From contig NZ_BBOM01000006.1 in NCBI RefSeq assembly GCF_000974485.1, forward strand, positions 62,001-126,000: DNA of 64,000 nt. The letters run 5' to 3'. A model generated the notes under the pieces. It saw only the letters and a list, made by a program, of their open reading frames with translations, was not told the origin of the DNA and did not search any database. The DNA comes from Streptomyces sp. NBRC 109706. Lineage in GTDB: Bacteria > Actinomycetota > Actinomycetes > Streptomycetales > Streptomycetaceae. A program made the translations under genes and the position numbers. This document shows, piece by piece, positions 38,299 through 46,841 of the stretch (its first letter is position 1; each line of letters starts with the position of its first letter).

Positions 38299-38994
38299 TC
38301 AGCCCTCGTCCGAGCCGCCGTCGTCGTCCTTCTCCGACGCGCTCTCCTCCTGATCGGCGGGCTTCCCCGGCTGGGGCTCGGCCACGCCGACCCGGGCCGG
38401 GCGAATGGTGCGCTCGCCGATGCGGTACCCGGGCTGGAGGATCTGCACGCACGTCGTCTCGGTGACGTCGGGCGAGTAGCTGTGCATCAGCGCCTCGTGC
38501 ACCGTCGGGTCGAAGGGCTCGCCCTCCTTGCCGAACTGCGCCAGGCCCATCTTGGCCGCGACCGTCTCCAGCGACTCCGCCACCTGCTTGAAGCCGCCGA
38601 CCAGCTCGCCGTGGTCCCGCGCCCGACCGATGTCGTCGAGCACCGGCAGCAGCTCCGTCAGCAGGTTGGCGACCGCCACCTCCTTGACCGCGATCCGATC
38701 CCGCTCCACCCTGCGGCGGTAGTTCTGGAACTCGGCCTGCAGCCGCTGGAGGTCCTGGGTGCGCTCGTGCAGCGCCGAACGGGCCTGATCCAGCTGGGCA
38801 CCGAGCGCCACCTCGGCGGCGGGCACGGATGCCGGCTCCGCCTCCTCCGCGGCGGCGGCCTCGGCCTGGCCCTCGGGGGCGGCGGACTCGCCGCTCCCCT
38901 CGGGCTTGGTCGGCTCGGCGGCCGCCTCGGAGCTCGCCGCTTCGGCGTCGGGGACCTCAGGCTCCTGGTCGAAGCCCTGCGGCTCCTGAGTCAC
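38299..38994 (-). CDS. grpE: Nucleotide-exchange factor GrpE
   Basis: A 231-residue protein. The N-terminal 65 residues are a disordered Glu/Ala/Pro tail. A long dimerising helix (70-130; [20 protein letters not shown]) follows, then the beta domain with [24 protein letters not shown] near 180, the GrpE signature. It releases ADP from DnaK. Start GTG 38994 overlaps the dnaK stop (GTGA), giving translational coupling. The highly acidic C-terminal tail is longer than in most enterobacterial homologues. Confidence 0.96.
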   Translation of the reverse strand: MTQEPQGFDQEPEVPDAEAASSEAAAEPTKPEGSGESAAPEGQAEAAAAEEAEPASVPAAEVALGAQLDQARSALHERTQDLQRLQAEFQNYRRRVERDRIAVKEVAVANLLTELLPVLDDIGRARDHGELVGGFKQVAESLETVAAKMGLAQFGKEGEPFDPTVHEALMHSYSPDVTETTCVQILQPGYRIGERTIRPARVGVAEPQPGKPADQEESASEKDDDGGSDEG

Positions 38995-40850
38995 GCCGCA
39001 CCACCCTTCGGCTTCTCGTCGTCCACGATCTCGGCGTCGACCACATCGTCGTCGGCGCCCTGGGCGGAGGCGCCACCGGGGGCGGCCGACTCCGTGCCGG
39101 GGGCCGACTGCGCCGCCTGGGCGTCCGCGTAGAGCGCCTGGCCCAGCTTCTGGCTGGTGGCGGCGACCGTCTCGGAGGACTCGCGAATGGCGGCGGTGTC
39201 CTCGCCCTTCAGCTTCTCCTTGAGATCGGCCACGGCCGCCTCGACCTCGGTCCTGACGTCGTCCGGGACCTTCTCCGCGTTCTCCTTGAGGAAGTTCTCC
39301 GTGGTGTACACCAGCTGCTCGGCCTGGTTGCGCGTCTCGGCGGCCTCGCGGCGCTGGGAGTCCTCGTCGGCGTACTGCTCGGCATCGCGCATCATGCGCT
39401 CGATGTCGTCCTTCGGCAGCGCGGAGCCGCCGGTGACGGTCATCCGCTGCTCCTTGCCGGTGCCGAGGTCCTTGGCGGAGACATGCATGATGCCGTTGGC
39501 GTCGATGTCGAAGGTGACCTCGACCTGCGGCACGCCACGCGGCGCCGGCGGCAGGCCGGTCAGCTCGAACATCCCCAGCTTCTTGTTGTACGCGGCGATC
39601 TCACGCTCGCCCTGGTACACCTGGATCTGCACGGACGGCTGGTTGTCCTCGGCCGTGGTGAAGATCTCCGAGCGCTTGGTGGGGATCGTGGTGTTGCGCT
39701 CGATCAGCTTGGTCATGATGCCGCCCTTGGTCTCGATGCCGAGGGACAGCGGGGTGACGTCGAGCAGCAGGACGTCCTTGACCTCGCCCTTGAGCACACC
39801 GGCCTGGAGGCTGGCGCCGATGGCGACGACCTCGTCCGGGTTGACGCCCTTGTTGGCGTCCTTGCCGCCGGTCAGCTCACGCACCAGATCGGCGACGGCT
39901 GGCATCCGGGTGGAGCCACCGACGAGCACCACATGGTCGATCTCGGACAGCTGGATGCCGGCGTCCTTGATGACGTTCTTGAACGGGGCCTTGCAGCGCT
40001 CCAGCAGATCGGCGGTGAGCTGCTGGAACTGGGCCCTGGTGAGCTTCTCGTCCATGTGCAGCGGGCCCTCGGCCGAGGCCGTGACATAGGGCAGGTTGAT
40101 CGTCGTCTCGGTGGACGAGGACAGCTCGATCTTCGCCTTCTCGGCGGACTCCCGCAGCCGCTGGAGCGCCATCTTGTCCTTGGAGAGGTCCACGCCGTGG
40201 CCGGCGGCGAACTGCTTCACCAGGTGGTCGACGATCCGCTGGTCCCAGTCGTCACCACCGAGGTGGTTGTCGCCGTTGGTGGCCTTGACCTCGACGACGC
40301 CGTCGCCGATCTCCAGCAGCGAGACGTCGAAGGTGCCGCCACCGAGGTCGAAGACCAGGATGGTCTGGTCGTCCTTCTCCAGGCCGTACGCCAGCGCGGC
40401 GGCGGTCGGCTCGTTGACGATCCGCAGCACCTTGAGGCCGGCGATCTCGCCCGCCTCCTTGGTGGCCTGCCGCTCGTGGTCGTTGAAGTACGCCGGGACG
40501 GTGATCACCGCGTCGGTGACCTTCTCGCCCAGGTACGCCTCGGCGTCCCGCTTCAGCTTCTGCAGGATGAACGCGCTGATCTGCTGCGGGTTGAAGTCCT
40601 TGCCGTCCAGGCCGATCTTCCAGTCGGTGCCCATGTGGCGCTTGACCGAGCGGATCGTCCGGTCCACGTTGGTGACGGCCTGGCGCTTGGCCACCTCGCC
40701 GACCAGCACCTCGCCGTTCTTCGCGAAGGCCACGACGGACGGCGTGGTCCTGGCGCCCTCGGCGTTGGTGATGACGGTGGGCTCACCGCCTTCGAGAACA
40801 CTGACGACGGAGTTCGTCGTACCCAGGTCGATGCCGACCGCACGTGCCAT
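38991..40850 (-). CDS. dnaK: Hsp70 chaperone DnaK
   Basis: A 619-residue Hsp70. The nucleotide-binding domain begins [20 protein letters not shown] and has [19 protein letters not shown] near 170 and the third signature [16 protein letters not shown] near 305. The hydrophobic linker [19 protein letters not shown] is near 365, followed by the peptide-binding domain and helical lid. The tail ends [16 protein letters not shown], close to the typical EEVD-less bacterial end. ATG 40850 has a ggatcc-adjacent aggatccg site. Two HAIR elements upstream show HspR control. Confidence 0.98.
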   Translation of the reverse strand: MARAVGIDLGTTNSVVSVLEGGEPTVITNAEGARTTPSVVAFAKNGEVLVGEVAKRQAVTNVDRTIRSVKRHMGTDWKIGLDGKDFNPQQISAFILQKLKRDAEAYLGEKVTDAVITVPAYFNDHERQATKEAGEIAGLKVLRIVNEPTAAALAYGLEKDDQTILVFDLGGGTFDVSLLEIGDGVVEVKATNGDNHLGGDDWDQRIVDHLVKQFAAGHGVDLSKDKMALQRLRESAEKAKIELSSSTETTINLPYVTASAEGPLHMDEKLTRAQFQQLTADLLERCKAPFKNVIKDAGIQLSEIDHVVLVGGSTRMPAVADLVRELTGGKDANKGVNPDEVVAIGASLQAGVLKGEVKDVLLLDVTPLSLGIETKGGIMTKLIERNTTIPTKRSEIFTTAEDNQPSVQIQVYQGEREIAAYNKKLGMFELTGLPPAPRGVPQVEVTFDIDANGIMHVSAKDLGTGKEQRMTVTGGSALPKDDIERMMRDAEQYADEDSQRREAAETRNQAEQLVYTTENFLKENAEKVPDDVRTEVEAAVADLKEKLKGEDTAAIRESSETVAATSQKLGQALYADAQAAQSAPGTESAAPGGASAQGADDDVVDAEIVDDEKPKGGAA

Positions 40851-40880
40851 TTCGGATCCTCCAGCTGCTTCGCCGCGTTG

Positions 40881-40901
40881 CTTGAGTGTGACTGGCTCAA
40901 G
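40881..40901. promoter_or_regulatory. HAIR element 1 upstream of dnaK
   Basis: cttgagt-gtgactg-gctcaag matches CTTGAGT-N7-ACTCAAG with one mismatch. It lies 31 bases upstream of the dnaK start codon. Confidence 0.92.
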
Positions 40902-40932
40902 ACTGCCCGAGCGCGCGCCTCCAGTCAAATGA

Positions 40933-40953
40933 CCTGAGTCCGATCCGCTCAAC
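40933..40953. promoter_or_regulatory. HAIR element 2 upstream of dnaK
   Basis: cctgagt-ccgatcc-gctcaac keeps the TGAGT-N7-CTCA core with three changes from consensus. It is a weaker second operator 52 bases upstream of the first, measured start to start. Confidence 0.7.
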
Positions 40954-41026
40954 CTTGTTCAGTCGACGCGCGCAACGGCCGGCCCGAGGTCCGTTTCACG
41001 CGGGTTCACGCCGGATTCAGGCGGGT

Positions 41027-42124
41027 TCACGCGGGTTCCGACGCCGGGCGGAGTGCCAGCAGCGCCACATCGTCCCGCACCGCCTCGGCGAACCCCGTCA
41101 TGTCCCGCCATACGAAGTCCACCAGCGCCTGCGGGTCGGGCGAGGGACCCCCCTTCGCGCCGCACCACCGCGACACCCGCTCCACCAGCGGATAGAACGT
41201 CCCCGACGCGTCCCTGGACTCCGTCACCCCGTCCGTGTAGCCCAGCAGCACATCGCCGGGGCGGAGCGGAACGGTCAGCGGGCGGGGCGCCAGCTCCGCC
41301 AGGCCGAGCCCGAGGGGCGGCGCCGGATCGGCCGCCAGCTCCCGCACCCCGCCGTCGCGCAGCAACAGCACCGGCGGATGCCCGCACGACGTCAACCGGA
41401 CGGCGTCCTCGTCCGGCGGGAACTCCAACAGCACGGCCGTCACAAACAGTTCGGACGGCTCGGGCCCGCCCGCGCCCGCCTCGATCCGCAGTCGCCGGTC
41501 GAGCCGCAGCGCCACCCCCGGCAGCTCGCGCTCGTCCAGCAGCGCCTCGCGGAACGTGCCCAGCAACGCGGCCACCGTGCCCACCGCCGCGAGACCGTGC
41601 CCCTGCACGTCCGCGACCAGCGCCCGCACCCCGTGCGGCCCCTCCCGCACGTCGTAGAGGTCACCGCCGACCTGCGCCGCCACCTGCGCCGCGCGGTAGA
41701 GCCCGGCGCAGCTGACCGCCCCCACCCTGGGCGCCACCGGAGGCAGCACCGCGCGCTGGGCCGCCTCGGCCACCGTGCCGACCCGCACCAGCTCGCGGGT
41801 GTAGCGGGCGCGCACCAGGGAGACCAGCACGCTGAACCCGGCGATGGCGGTCACCGCCGCCACGTCCGGATCGTTGATATGCGGGGGCCGGGTGAGCGGC
41901 AGCACCAGCAGCAGCACCACGGCGACCGAGAGGGCCGCCGTCCGCCAGGGGCCGAAGAGCAGCCCGGTCAGCGGCGGCAGCGCCGCGAAGACGAACGCCA
42001 GCTGCACCCAGCCGGGCGCGACCATCTGGATCCCGGCGAGCGCGACCAGGATCGACCAGGGCAACAGCCACAGCCGACCGGGCAGCGCCGTATGTGTCCC
42101 ACCCGGAAACGCCGGCCAGCTCAC
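41027..42124 (-). CDS. Membrane-anchored SpoIIE-type PP2C phosphatase
   Basis: A 365-residue protein. Four hydrophobic segments cover about residues 15-110 (PWSILVALAGIQMVAPGWV, then LAFVFAALPPLTGLLFG, AALSVAVVLLLVLPL and VAAVTAIAGFSVLVSL). The catalytic SpoIIE/RsbU domain (about 145-360) has VGGDLYDVREGPHGVRALVADVQGHG with metal aspartates, CGHPPVLLLRDGG and GDVLLGYTDGVTESRD, ending RDDVALLALR. Such phosphatases dephosphorylate anti-sigma-antagonists in Streptomyces. The GTG start overlaps the amidase stop (GTGA), linking envelope hydrolysis and signalling genes. Confidence 0.9.
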   Translation of the reverse strand: MSWPAFPGGTHTALPGRLWLLPWSILVALAGIQMVAPGWVQLAFVFAALPPLTGLLFGPWRTAALSVAVVLLLVLPLTRPPHINDPDVAAVTAIAGFSVLVSLVRARYTRELVRVGTVAEAAQRAVLPPVAPRVGAVSCAGLYRAAQVAAQVGGDLYDVREGPHGVRALVADVQGHGLAAVGTVAALLGTFREALLDERELPGVALRLDRRLRIEAGAGGPEPSELFVTAVLLEFPPDEDAVRLTSCGHPPVLLLRDGGVRELAADPAPPLGLGLAELAPRPLTVPLRPGDVLLGYTDGVTESRDASGTFYPLVERVSRWCGAKGGPSPDPQALVDFVWRDMTGFAEAVRDDVALLALRPASEPA

Positions 42125-42876
42125 CGCCCACCAGCGCCCCGCAGTCGGGCCGCCTCCTGCCGGATCTCGGGCAGTTGGGCGTGCAGCGCGTCGCCGGGGC
42201 AGTCCGTCTGGACGATGTCCCGATGGCCCGCCACCACGTCCAGCTCCGCCGGATCGCCCTCCGGCACCCGGCTGTCGTCGTTGGTCGACACCATCCGGAC
42301 CCGCCCGCGCGGATCGGTCCCCGGGCGCAGCTTCCACGCCGCGACCTCGGCGATCGCGGTGATCAACTCCCCCGGCACGGCCGCCGGATCGGTGAAGGCG
42401 CCGAGCGCCGCGATGCCCACGCTGTCCATGTTGAAGCCGGTGGTGTGCGCCCCCAGCACGAACCGGTCCTTGCCGCCGCCCCGCCCCTCGTAGACGGTGC
42501 CGCACTTGTCCACCACGAAGTTGTAGCCGATGTCGTCCCACCCCTGGGCGCCCACATGGTCGGCCTGCATCGAACGCAGCATCGCCGGCGCGTCGGCGCA
42601 GTCGTAGTCGTCCGGGTGGTTGGTGTGGTGGATGAACACCGCGCGCGCGGGGCCCGTATAGGTGACCGGCTCGGTGCGCAGCTCCTCGTCGGCGCCCCAC
42701 TCGGCCCGGGTCACCACCTCGGGCGGCGGTGCCGGCCGCTCCTCGGCGGGCAGCGGACGCCTGGGCCCGGTGGCCTCTCCCCTGGGCAGCAAAGGCGGCG
42801 CGTCCCAGGTCACCACGAGGGCGATGGGCAGCACCGCGGCGATGACGGCGAGCCGCTGGGGGGACAGTGCGGACAT
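42121..42876 (-). CDS. PGRP-family N-acetylmuramoyl-L-alanine amidase
   Basis: A 251-residue exported or membrane-anchored peptidoglycan amidase. A signal-anchor RLAVIAAVLPIALVVTW (8-24) precedes a Pro-rich linker and the PGRP/amidase_2 domain (about 55-240). Zinc ligands fit His in VFIHHTNHPDDYDC, the later GHRDIVQTDCPG and its cysteine. The typical YNFVVDKCGTVYEGRGGG and GAHTTGFNMDSVGIA segments are present. It overlaps the SpoIIE phosphatase gene downstream and lies 11 bases after the preceding reductase gene, so the three may form one operon. Confidence 0.92.
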   Translation of the reverse strand: MSALSPQRLAVIAAVLPIALVVTWDAPPLLPRGEATGPRRPLPAEERPAPPPEVVTRAEWGADEELRTEPVTYTGPARAVFIHHTNHPDDYDCADAPAMLRSMQADHVGAQGWDDIGYNFVVDKCGTVYEGRGGGKDRFVLGAHTTGFNMDSVGIAALGAFTDPAAVPGELITAIAEVAAWKLRPGTDPRGRVRMVSTNDDSRVPEGDPAELDVVAGHRDIVQTDCPGDALHAQLPEIRQEAARLRGAGGR

Positions 42877-42887
42877 GGCGCCCCGTC

Positions 42888-43532
42888 TCAGGAGAGGATC
42901 TTGACGGCGCTGGACCAGTTCAGCCCCAGCCGCTCCTGGGCGGCCATATGGAGGAACTGGAAGGCCTCCAACTCCCTGGCCCGCCGCAGCGGACCCACGT
43001 CCCTGGGGACCAGGCCACCGGACGAGGCGAGTTCGGCCACCCGGGCCTTGGCGTCCTCGTCGTCCCCGGCGATCAACACGTCGAGCGGCAGTCCGGCGAC
43101 CTGGCCGCTGAGCAGGGTGGTGGCGAAGGTGGTGTTGAACGCCTTGACCACCGGCGCGCCGGGCGCGGCCTCGGCGGCGATCCGCTCGGCGGCCGAGGTG
43201 CCGGCCGGCACCACCAGACCGTCGAAGGTGGCGAAGTCCACCGGGTTGCTGATGTCCACCAGCACCGCCCCGGCGAGCGCGGTGCCGTACTCCGCCGCCA
43301 CCGCGAGGCCGGCCGGATAGGGCACCGCCAGCACCACCAGGTCGGCGCCCTCCACGGCGATCGCATCGGATGCCGCGACATCTCCCTCGGGGGCGGCGCG
43401 GCGCAACTGGTCGGCGAGGTCGGCGGCCTTCGGCGGCGAGTGGTCGACGATCCGAACGGTATGCCCGCTGGCGAGGGCCCTGGTCGCTATACCGCGGGCC
43501 ATGGCGCCCGCACCCACAATGGTGACAATCAC
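42888..43532 (-). CDS. NADPH-dependent F420 reductase-like oxidoreductase
   Basis: A 214-residue Rossmann protein of the F420-NADP reductase/pyrroline-5-carboxylate reductase-like group. The dinucleotide loop is VTIVGAGAMARGIATRALASGH. Further family segments are VVLAVPYPAGLAVAAEYG near residue 70, VDISNPVDFATFDGLVVPAG near 92 and VKAFNTTFATTLLSGQVAG near 125. It could reduce coenzyme F420 with NADPH or act on another acceptor. The GTG start at 43532 is the closest to the Rossmann strand but has only a weak ribosome site. Confidence 0.85.
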   Translation of the reverse strand: MIVTIVGAGAMARGIATRALASGHTVRIVDHSPPKAADLADQLRRAAPEGDVAASDAIAVEGADLVVLAVPYPAGLAVAAEYGTALAGAVLVDISNPVDFATFDGLVVPAGTSAAERIAAEAAPGAPVVKAFNTTFATTLLSGQVAGLPLDVLIAGDDEDAKARVAELASSGGLVPRDVGPLRRARELEAFQFLHMAAQERLGLNWSSAVKILS

Positions 43533-43629
43533 CCCTTTATGCCAGCACGTCACCCCCACCCCCGCATCTCGACCGGGACCGTCGGGGGACCGGCCGCCCG
43601 CGCCGTCGAGGGAACGGGCGGCCCCGGCG

Positions 43630-44001
43630 TCAACTCCCCTTGCCGTCCCGCATCTCGTCGAGCCGCTCGGCCAGCACCGCCGGATGACCGTGCTCCGGAT
43701 CCTTGGCCGAGGTCAGCAGCGTGACGGTGCGCCCGGACCGGTCCACCTCGTGCAGCCGGGCGAGCGCCGCGCTCGGCTCGTCGGCCGTCAGCTCCGCCAG
43801 ATACCTGCGGCGGAACTCGTCGAAGTCGCCGTCCGGGCCGTGGTACCAGCGGCGCAGCTCGGACGACGGGGTCAGCTCCTTGGGCCACTCGTCGAGCGGC
43901 AGCTCGTCCTTCTTGACGCCCCGTGGCCAGATCCGGTCCACCAGCACCCGGAACCCGTCGTCCTTCTCGGGACCCTCGTACACCCGCCGCAGTCGAATCA
44001 C
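43630..44001 (-). CDS. DUF488 family protein
   Basis: A 123-residue protein beginning IRLRRVYEGPEKDDGFRVLV, with VDRIWPRGVKKDELPLDEWPKEL and LRRWYHGPDGDFDEFRRRYLAEL. It ends with TLLTSAKDPEHGHPAVLAE, the standard DUF488 pattern. Function is unknown; conserved Arg, Trp and His residues suggest a small catalytic or anion-binding site. The GTG at 44001 has ggagg at 5 bases and overlaps the stop of a 52-codon membrane ORF (GTGA), which decides the start over an in-frame GTG four codons earlier. Confidence 0.88.
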   Translation of the reverse strand: MIRLRRVYEGPEKDDGFRVLVDRIWPRGVKKDELPLDEWPKELTPSSELRRWYHGPDGDFDEFRRRYLAELTADEPSAALARLHEVDRSGRTVTLLTSAKDPEHGHPAVLAERLDEMRDGKGS

Positions 44002-44156
44002 ATCGGCCTCCACTCCGCTTCGACGGCCCCGGCCCCGTGCCGACCGGTGGCCCCGCCCACTCCGGGCGAGGCCATCAGCGCGGCGCCGGCGCCGACCGCC
44101 AGCAGCACGCCGACGGCCAGCAGAAGCCACCACCAGAAACGCTGTTGCGGGGTCAT
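43998..44156 (-). CDS. Small membrane protein, unknown function
   Basis: A 52-codon ORF starting MTPQQRFWWWLLLAVGVLLA and continuing VGAGAALMASPGVGGATG, with one membrane span at about 8-30 and a short hydrophilic tail. ATG 44156 has gaggtgg upstream. The stop overlaps the DUF488 start (GTGA). The hydrophobic helix capped by three tryptophans and the coupling argue that it is real. I do not recognise a family. Confidence 0.6.
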   Translation of the reverse strand: MTPQQRFWWWLLLAVGVLLAVGAGAALMASPGVGGATGRHGAGAVEAEWRPM

Positions 44157-44248
44157 CCGGACAGCCACCTCGGTCCACCCTTCCGACGAGCGAACGGCCG
44201 GTATCCGTCGCCGGCCGCCCGCCCATGGTGGCCGTCCCCATGGGCGGC

Positions 44249-45796
44249 TTATCGGATTTGGGACCCGACCCCGCCGGCTTCCTCCGATCGGGCGGCCTCC
44301 CGGCCGTCATTCGGCTCAGCCGCCGGCGGGCCGGCGGCCTGCCCCTCGTCGGGCGCGGTCGGCGGCCGCTTCGAGAGCAGCGCGGCCGGCACCGCGGCGG
44401 CCAGCACCAGCACCAGCGCCCAGAAGTAGGTGTGCTGGAAGGCCGCGGCCGCCCCCTCCCGGCTCTCCAGGTTGCTCGCCAACAGCACCGCCATCACCGC
44501 CGAACCCACCGCCACCGACAGCTGGTTGCCGATGTTCAGCAAGGTGCTGGCCGCCGGCACATCCGGCGCGGCGGCGGAACGGGTGGCCGCCGTGATGGTC
44601 GGCATCATCGTCATGCCCACGCCGACCCCGAGCACCCCGAGCGCCACCCGCAGCTCCCAGTCCGCCGGCCGGCCGCCGAGCAGCACGGTGAACCAGGCCA
44701 TCGCGGCGGCCACGACCAGCACCCCGGGCAGCACGATCCAACGCGGCGCCACCCGGTCCGCCAGCCGCCCGGCCACCTGCATGGTGATCCCGGCCGCCAG
44801 CCCCAACTGGATCGTCATCAGCCCGGACTCCAGCACGCTGGCGCCCCGCACCAGCTGGAAGTACATCGGCGTCAACATCATCGAGCCGAAGTAACCCATC
44901 ACAAAGGGGACCAGCGTCAGCATCCCGACGGCCAGCGGCCGGTGGGTCAGCAGCCGCAGACCGATCAGCGGTTCGGGCACGGTCAGCGCCCGCCGGACGA
45001 AGACCAGCACCAGCGCGACGCCGACCCCGATCGGCAGCCAGGTGCCGGGCGCCGCGAAGCCGCCCCCGCCCTCGCTGGCCCTGGTCAGCCCGTAGATCAA
45101 CACCGCGAACCCGGGCGAGAGCAGCAACAGCCCGGCGACATCGAGACGGCGCTCCCGGCTCGGCGGATCGCTGGGGAAGATCCACAGCGCCAGGGTCATC
45201 GCCACCGCCACGACCGGCACATTGATCAGGAACATCCACCGCCAGGACACATCGTCCACCAGCCAGCCGCCCAGCACGGGACCGAGCGCCGGCCCCACCA
45301 GGATGGACAGCCCGGAGATGCTCATCAGCTTCCCCTGACCACCCCCGCTCGCCGCCGCCGCCCGCAGGACCAGCGACATCCCCACCGGCGTGATCAGGCC
45401 ACCGCCCAACCCCTGGAGGGCGCGGAACGCGATCAGCGACTCCGCGCTCCACGCCGTGCCGGCGAGCGCCGAACCGAGGACGAACATGCCCAGCGCGCAG
45501 ACGTACACCCGCTTGGCGCCGAACCGGCCCATGGCCCACGGCGCGGCCGGGATCACCGAGGCGAGCGCCAGCACATAGGCCGAGGTCACCCACTGGATGG
45601 TGGTGAGCGGTGCGTCGAACTCACGGGAGAGCGCGTGCAGCGCGACGTTGACGATGGTGGTGTCCAGCACGATGGTGAACGACGCGAGCGCGGCCACCAG
45701 GGCTATGGCCACGGGCGACCGCGGCCGGGACCGGGACCCCCCTCCTGACTCGACGGATGGATCGGATGTCCCGGGTATACCGGATGGCACTGACAT
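44249..45796 (-). CDS. MFS drug:H+ efflux transporter (DHA2, 14-span type)
   Basis: A 515-residue inner-membrane antiporter. Motif C-like and DHA2 features are present: LDTTIVNVALHALSREFDAP in span 1, AYVLALASVIPAAPWAMGRFGAKRVYV (motif A region), FRALQGLGGGLITPVGMSL near 120 and GPALGPVLGGWLVDDVSWRWMF (motif C, near 165). About 14 hydrophobic segments cover most of the length, and the C-terminus is Pro/Glu/Ala-rich. Family members export antibiotics and dyes. It lies downstream of an FMN reductase gene whose promoter carries a SoxR-like box, suggesting a redox-drug response. Confidence 0.92.
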   Translation of the reverse strand: MSVPSGIPGTSDPSVESGGGSRSRPRSPVAIALVAALASFTIVLDTTIVNVALHALSREFDAPLTTIQWVTSAYVLALASVIPAAPWAMGRFGAKRVYVCALGMFVLGSALAGTAWSAESLIAFRALQGLGGGLITPVGMSLVLRAAAASGGGQGKLMSISGLSILVGPALGPVLGGWLVDDVSWRWMFLINVPVVAVAMTLALWIFPSDPPSRERRLDVAGLLLLSPGFAVLIYGLTRASEGGGGFAAPGTWLPIGVGVALVLVFVRRALTVPEPLIGLRLLTHRPLAVGMLTLVPFVMGYFGSMMLTPMYFQLVRGASVLESGLMTIQLGLAAGITMQVAGRLADRVAPRWIVLPGVLVVAAAMAWFTVLLGGRPADWELRVALGVLGVGVGMTMMPTITAATRSAAAPDVPAASTLLNIGNQLSVAVGSAVMAVLLASNLESREGAAAAFQHTYFWALVLVLAAAVPAALLSKRPPTAPDEGQAAGPPAAEPNDGREAARSEEAGGVGSQIR

Positions 45797-45831
45797 GGCG
45801 CGCTCTTCTCGACTCTCGGCAGCGTTCTCTG

Positions 45832-45887
45832 GGTGCTCGGTGCTCGGTGCCCGGTGCCCGGTGCTCGGTGCCCGGTGCTCGGTGCTT
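45832..45887. repeat. 7-base minisatellite, 8 copies
   Basis: Eight copies of ggtgcYc (T or C at the sixth base; the last ends in t) fill 56 bases in the gap between the FMN reductase and MFS genes. The copy number could affect mRNA or spacing between the genes. Confidence 0.9.
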
Positions 45888-45924
45888 TGGCGCGCTCGGC
45901 GTTGCCGGGCGCCATACGGCCAGG

Positions 45925-46578
45925 TCAGGGCTCGTAGGGGGTCAGGCCACGTGCCGCGCGCAACGCGGTGGCCCACCAGACCAGCTGGTCGAGGACCCCC
46001 GTCAACGCCCGCTCGTTGTCCTCGGCCTCGGCCGGGGTGCCGGTCTCGTCGAACCAGTTCCAGGGGTGGTGGAAGCTGACGCCGCGCCGGATGGTCACCG
46101 CGTGCAGCTCGGCGAAGACCCCGCGCAGCTGCTCCACCGCGCGCAGCCCGCCGCCGAGGCCCCCGTAGGAGACAAAGGAGACCGGCTTGGCCTGCCACTC
46201 CGTGAAGTGCCAGTCGATGAGGTTCTTCAGCGCGGCCGGAAAGCTGTGGTTGTACTCCGGTGTGATCACCACGAACGCGTCGGCCGCCGCCAGCCGTCCG
46301 GACACGTCCGCCAGCGCCCGCGCCGCCTCGGGGGCGAGTTCGGCGGACGGCGCGGCCATGTCGAGACCGAGCGGCACCTCGGCGACATCCAGCACGTCGA
46401 CGGTGATATCGCCCCGGCCGCGCACCCGGTCGGCCACCCAGCCGGCGACGGTCGCGCCGAAGCGGCCCTCCCTGATGCTGCCGATGATCACCGCCACCCG
46501 CACGGGACCGGCGCGGCCCTCGCCCGCGTCGACGCCTTCACTGGTGTCTACGCCTTCACTGGTGAGGACGGTGGACAT
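45925..46578 (-). CDS. NADPH-dependent FMN reductase family protein
   Basis: A 217-residue flavodoxin-fold oxidoreductase. The N-terminal 25 residues include duplicated (D/T)SEGVD units. The flavin phosphate loop is VAVIIGSIREGRFGATVAGW (near 30), and the isoalloxazine-contacting segment FVVITPEYNHSFPAALKNLIDW is near 100, followed by SFVSYGGLGGGLRAVEQLR. It reduces FMN, or quinone- and azo-type substrates, with NAD(P)H. A SoxR-like palindrome lies 83 bases upstream of the ATG. An MFS pump gene lies downstream in the same direction. Confidence 0.92.
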   Translation of the reverse strand: MSTVLTSEGVDTSEGVDAGEGRAGPVRVAVIIGSIREGRFGATVAGWVADRVRGRGDITVDVLDVAEVPLGLDMAAPSAELAPEAARALADVSGRLAAADAFVVITPEYNHSFPAALKNLIDWHFTEWQAKPVSFVSYGGLGGGLRAVEQLRGVFAELHAVTIRRGVSFHHPWNWFDETGTPAEAEDNERALTGVLDQLVWWATALRAARGLTPYEP

Positions 46579-46660
46579 GGGGGACCTCCTGGACTCCGCT
46601 GGCGAGCCGCCGCCGCGCCCCCGGGAAGGGGCGCCGTTCGGACACAGGGATCAGCCTGGA

Positions 46661-46680
46661 ACCTCAACAACACTTGAAGT
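46661..46680. promoter_or_regulatory. SoxR-like operator
   Basis: acctcaac-aaca-cttgaagt fits the pattern ACCTCAA-S-N4-S-TTGAGGT of Streptomyces SoxR boxes with one base changed in the right arm. It lies 83 bases upstream of the FMN reductase, a gene type known in the S. coelicolor SoxR regulon. No soxR gene is visible in the window. Confidence 0.65.
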
Positions 46681-46841
46681 CAACCCCCCGACGGCCGGGC
46701 AACGACCGGAGAACGGGCGCCACCCCCTGGAACCGTCCCGACACCGGGGCCGTTAGCCAATTGAGTTACCGCTCAGTAGGATGCCCCTGGGCTATCGTCT
46801 AGCCTTCGCCGCCCGCCCGTCCGCAGGTACGAGGAGCCACC

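Noticed and set aside
40951..40966. A third HAIR element upstream of dnaK
   Set aside because: The aaccttgttcagtcga segment lacks the second arm; only two sites were kept.
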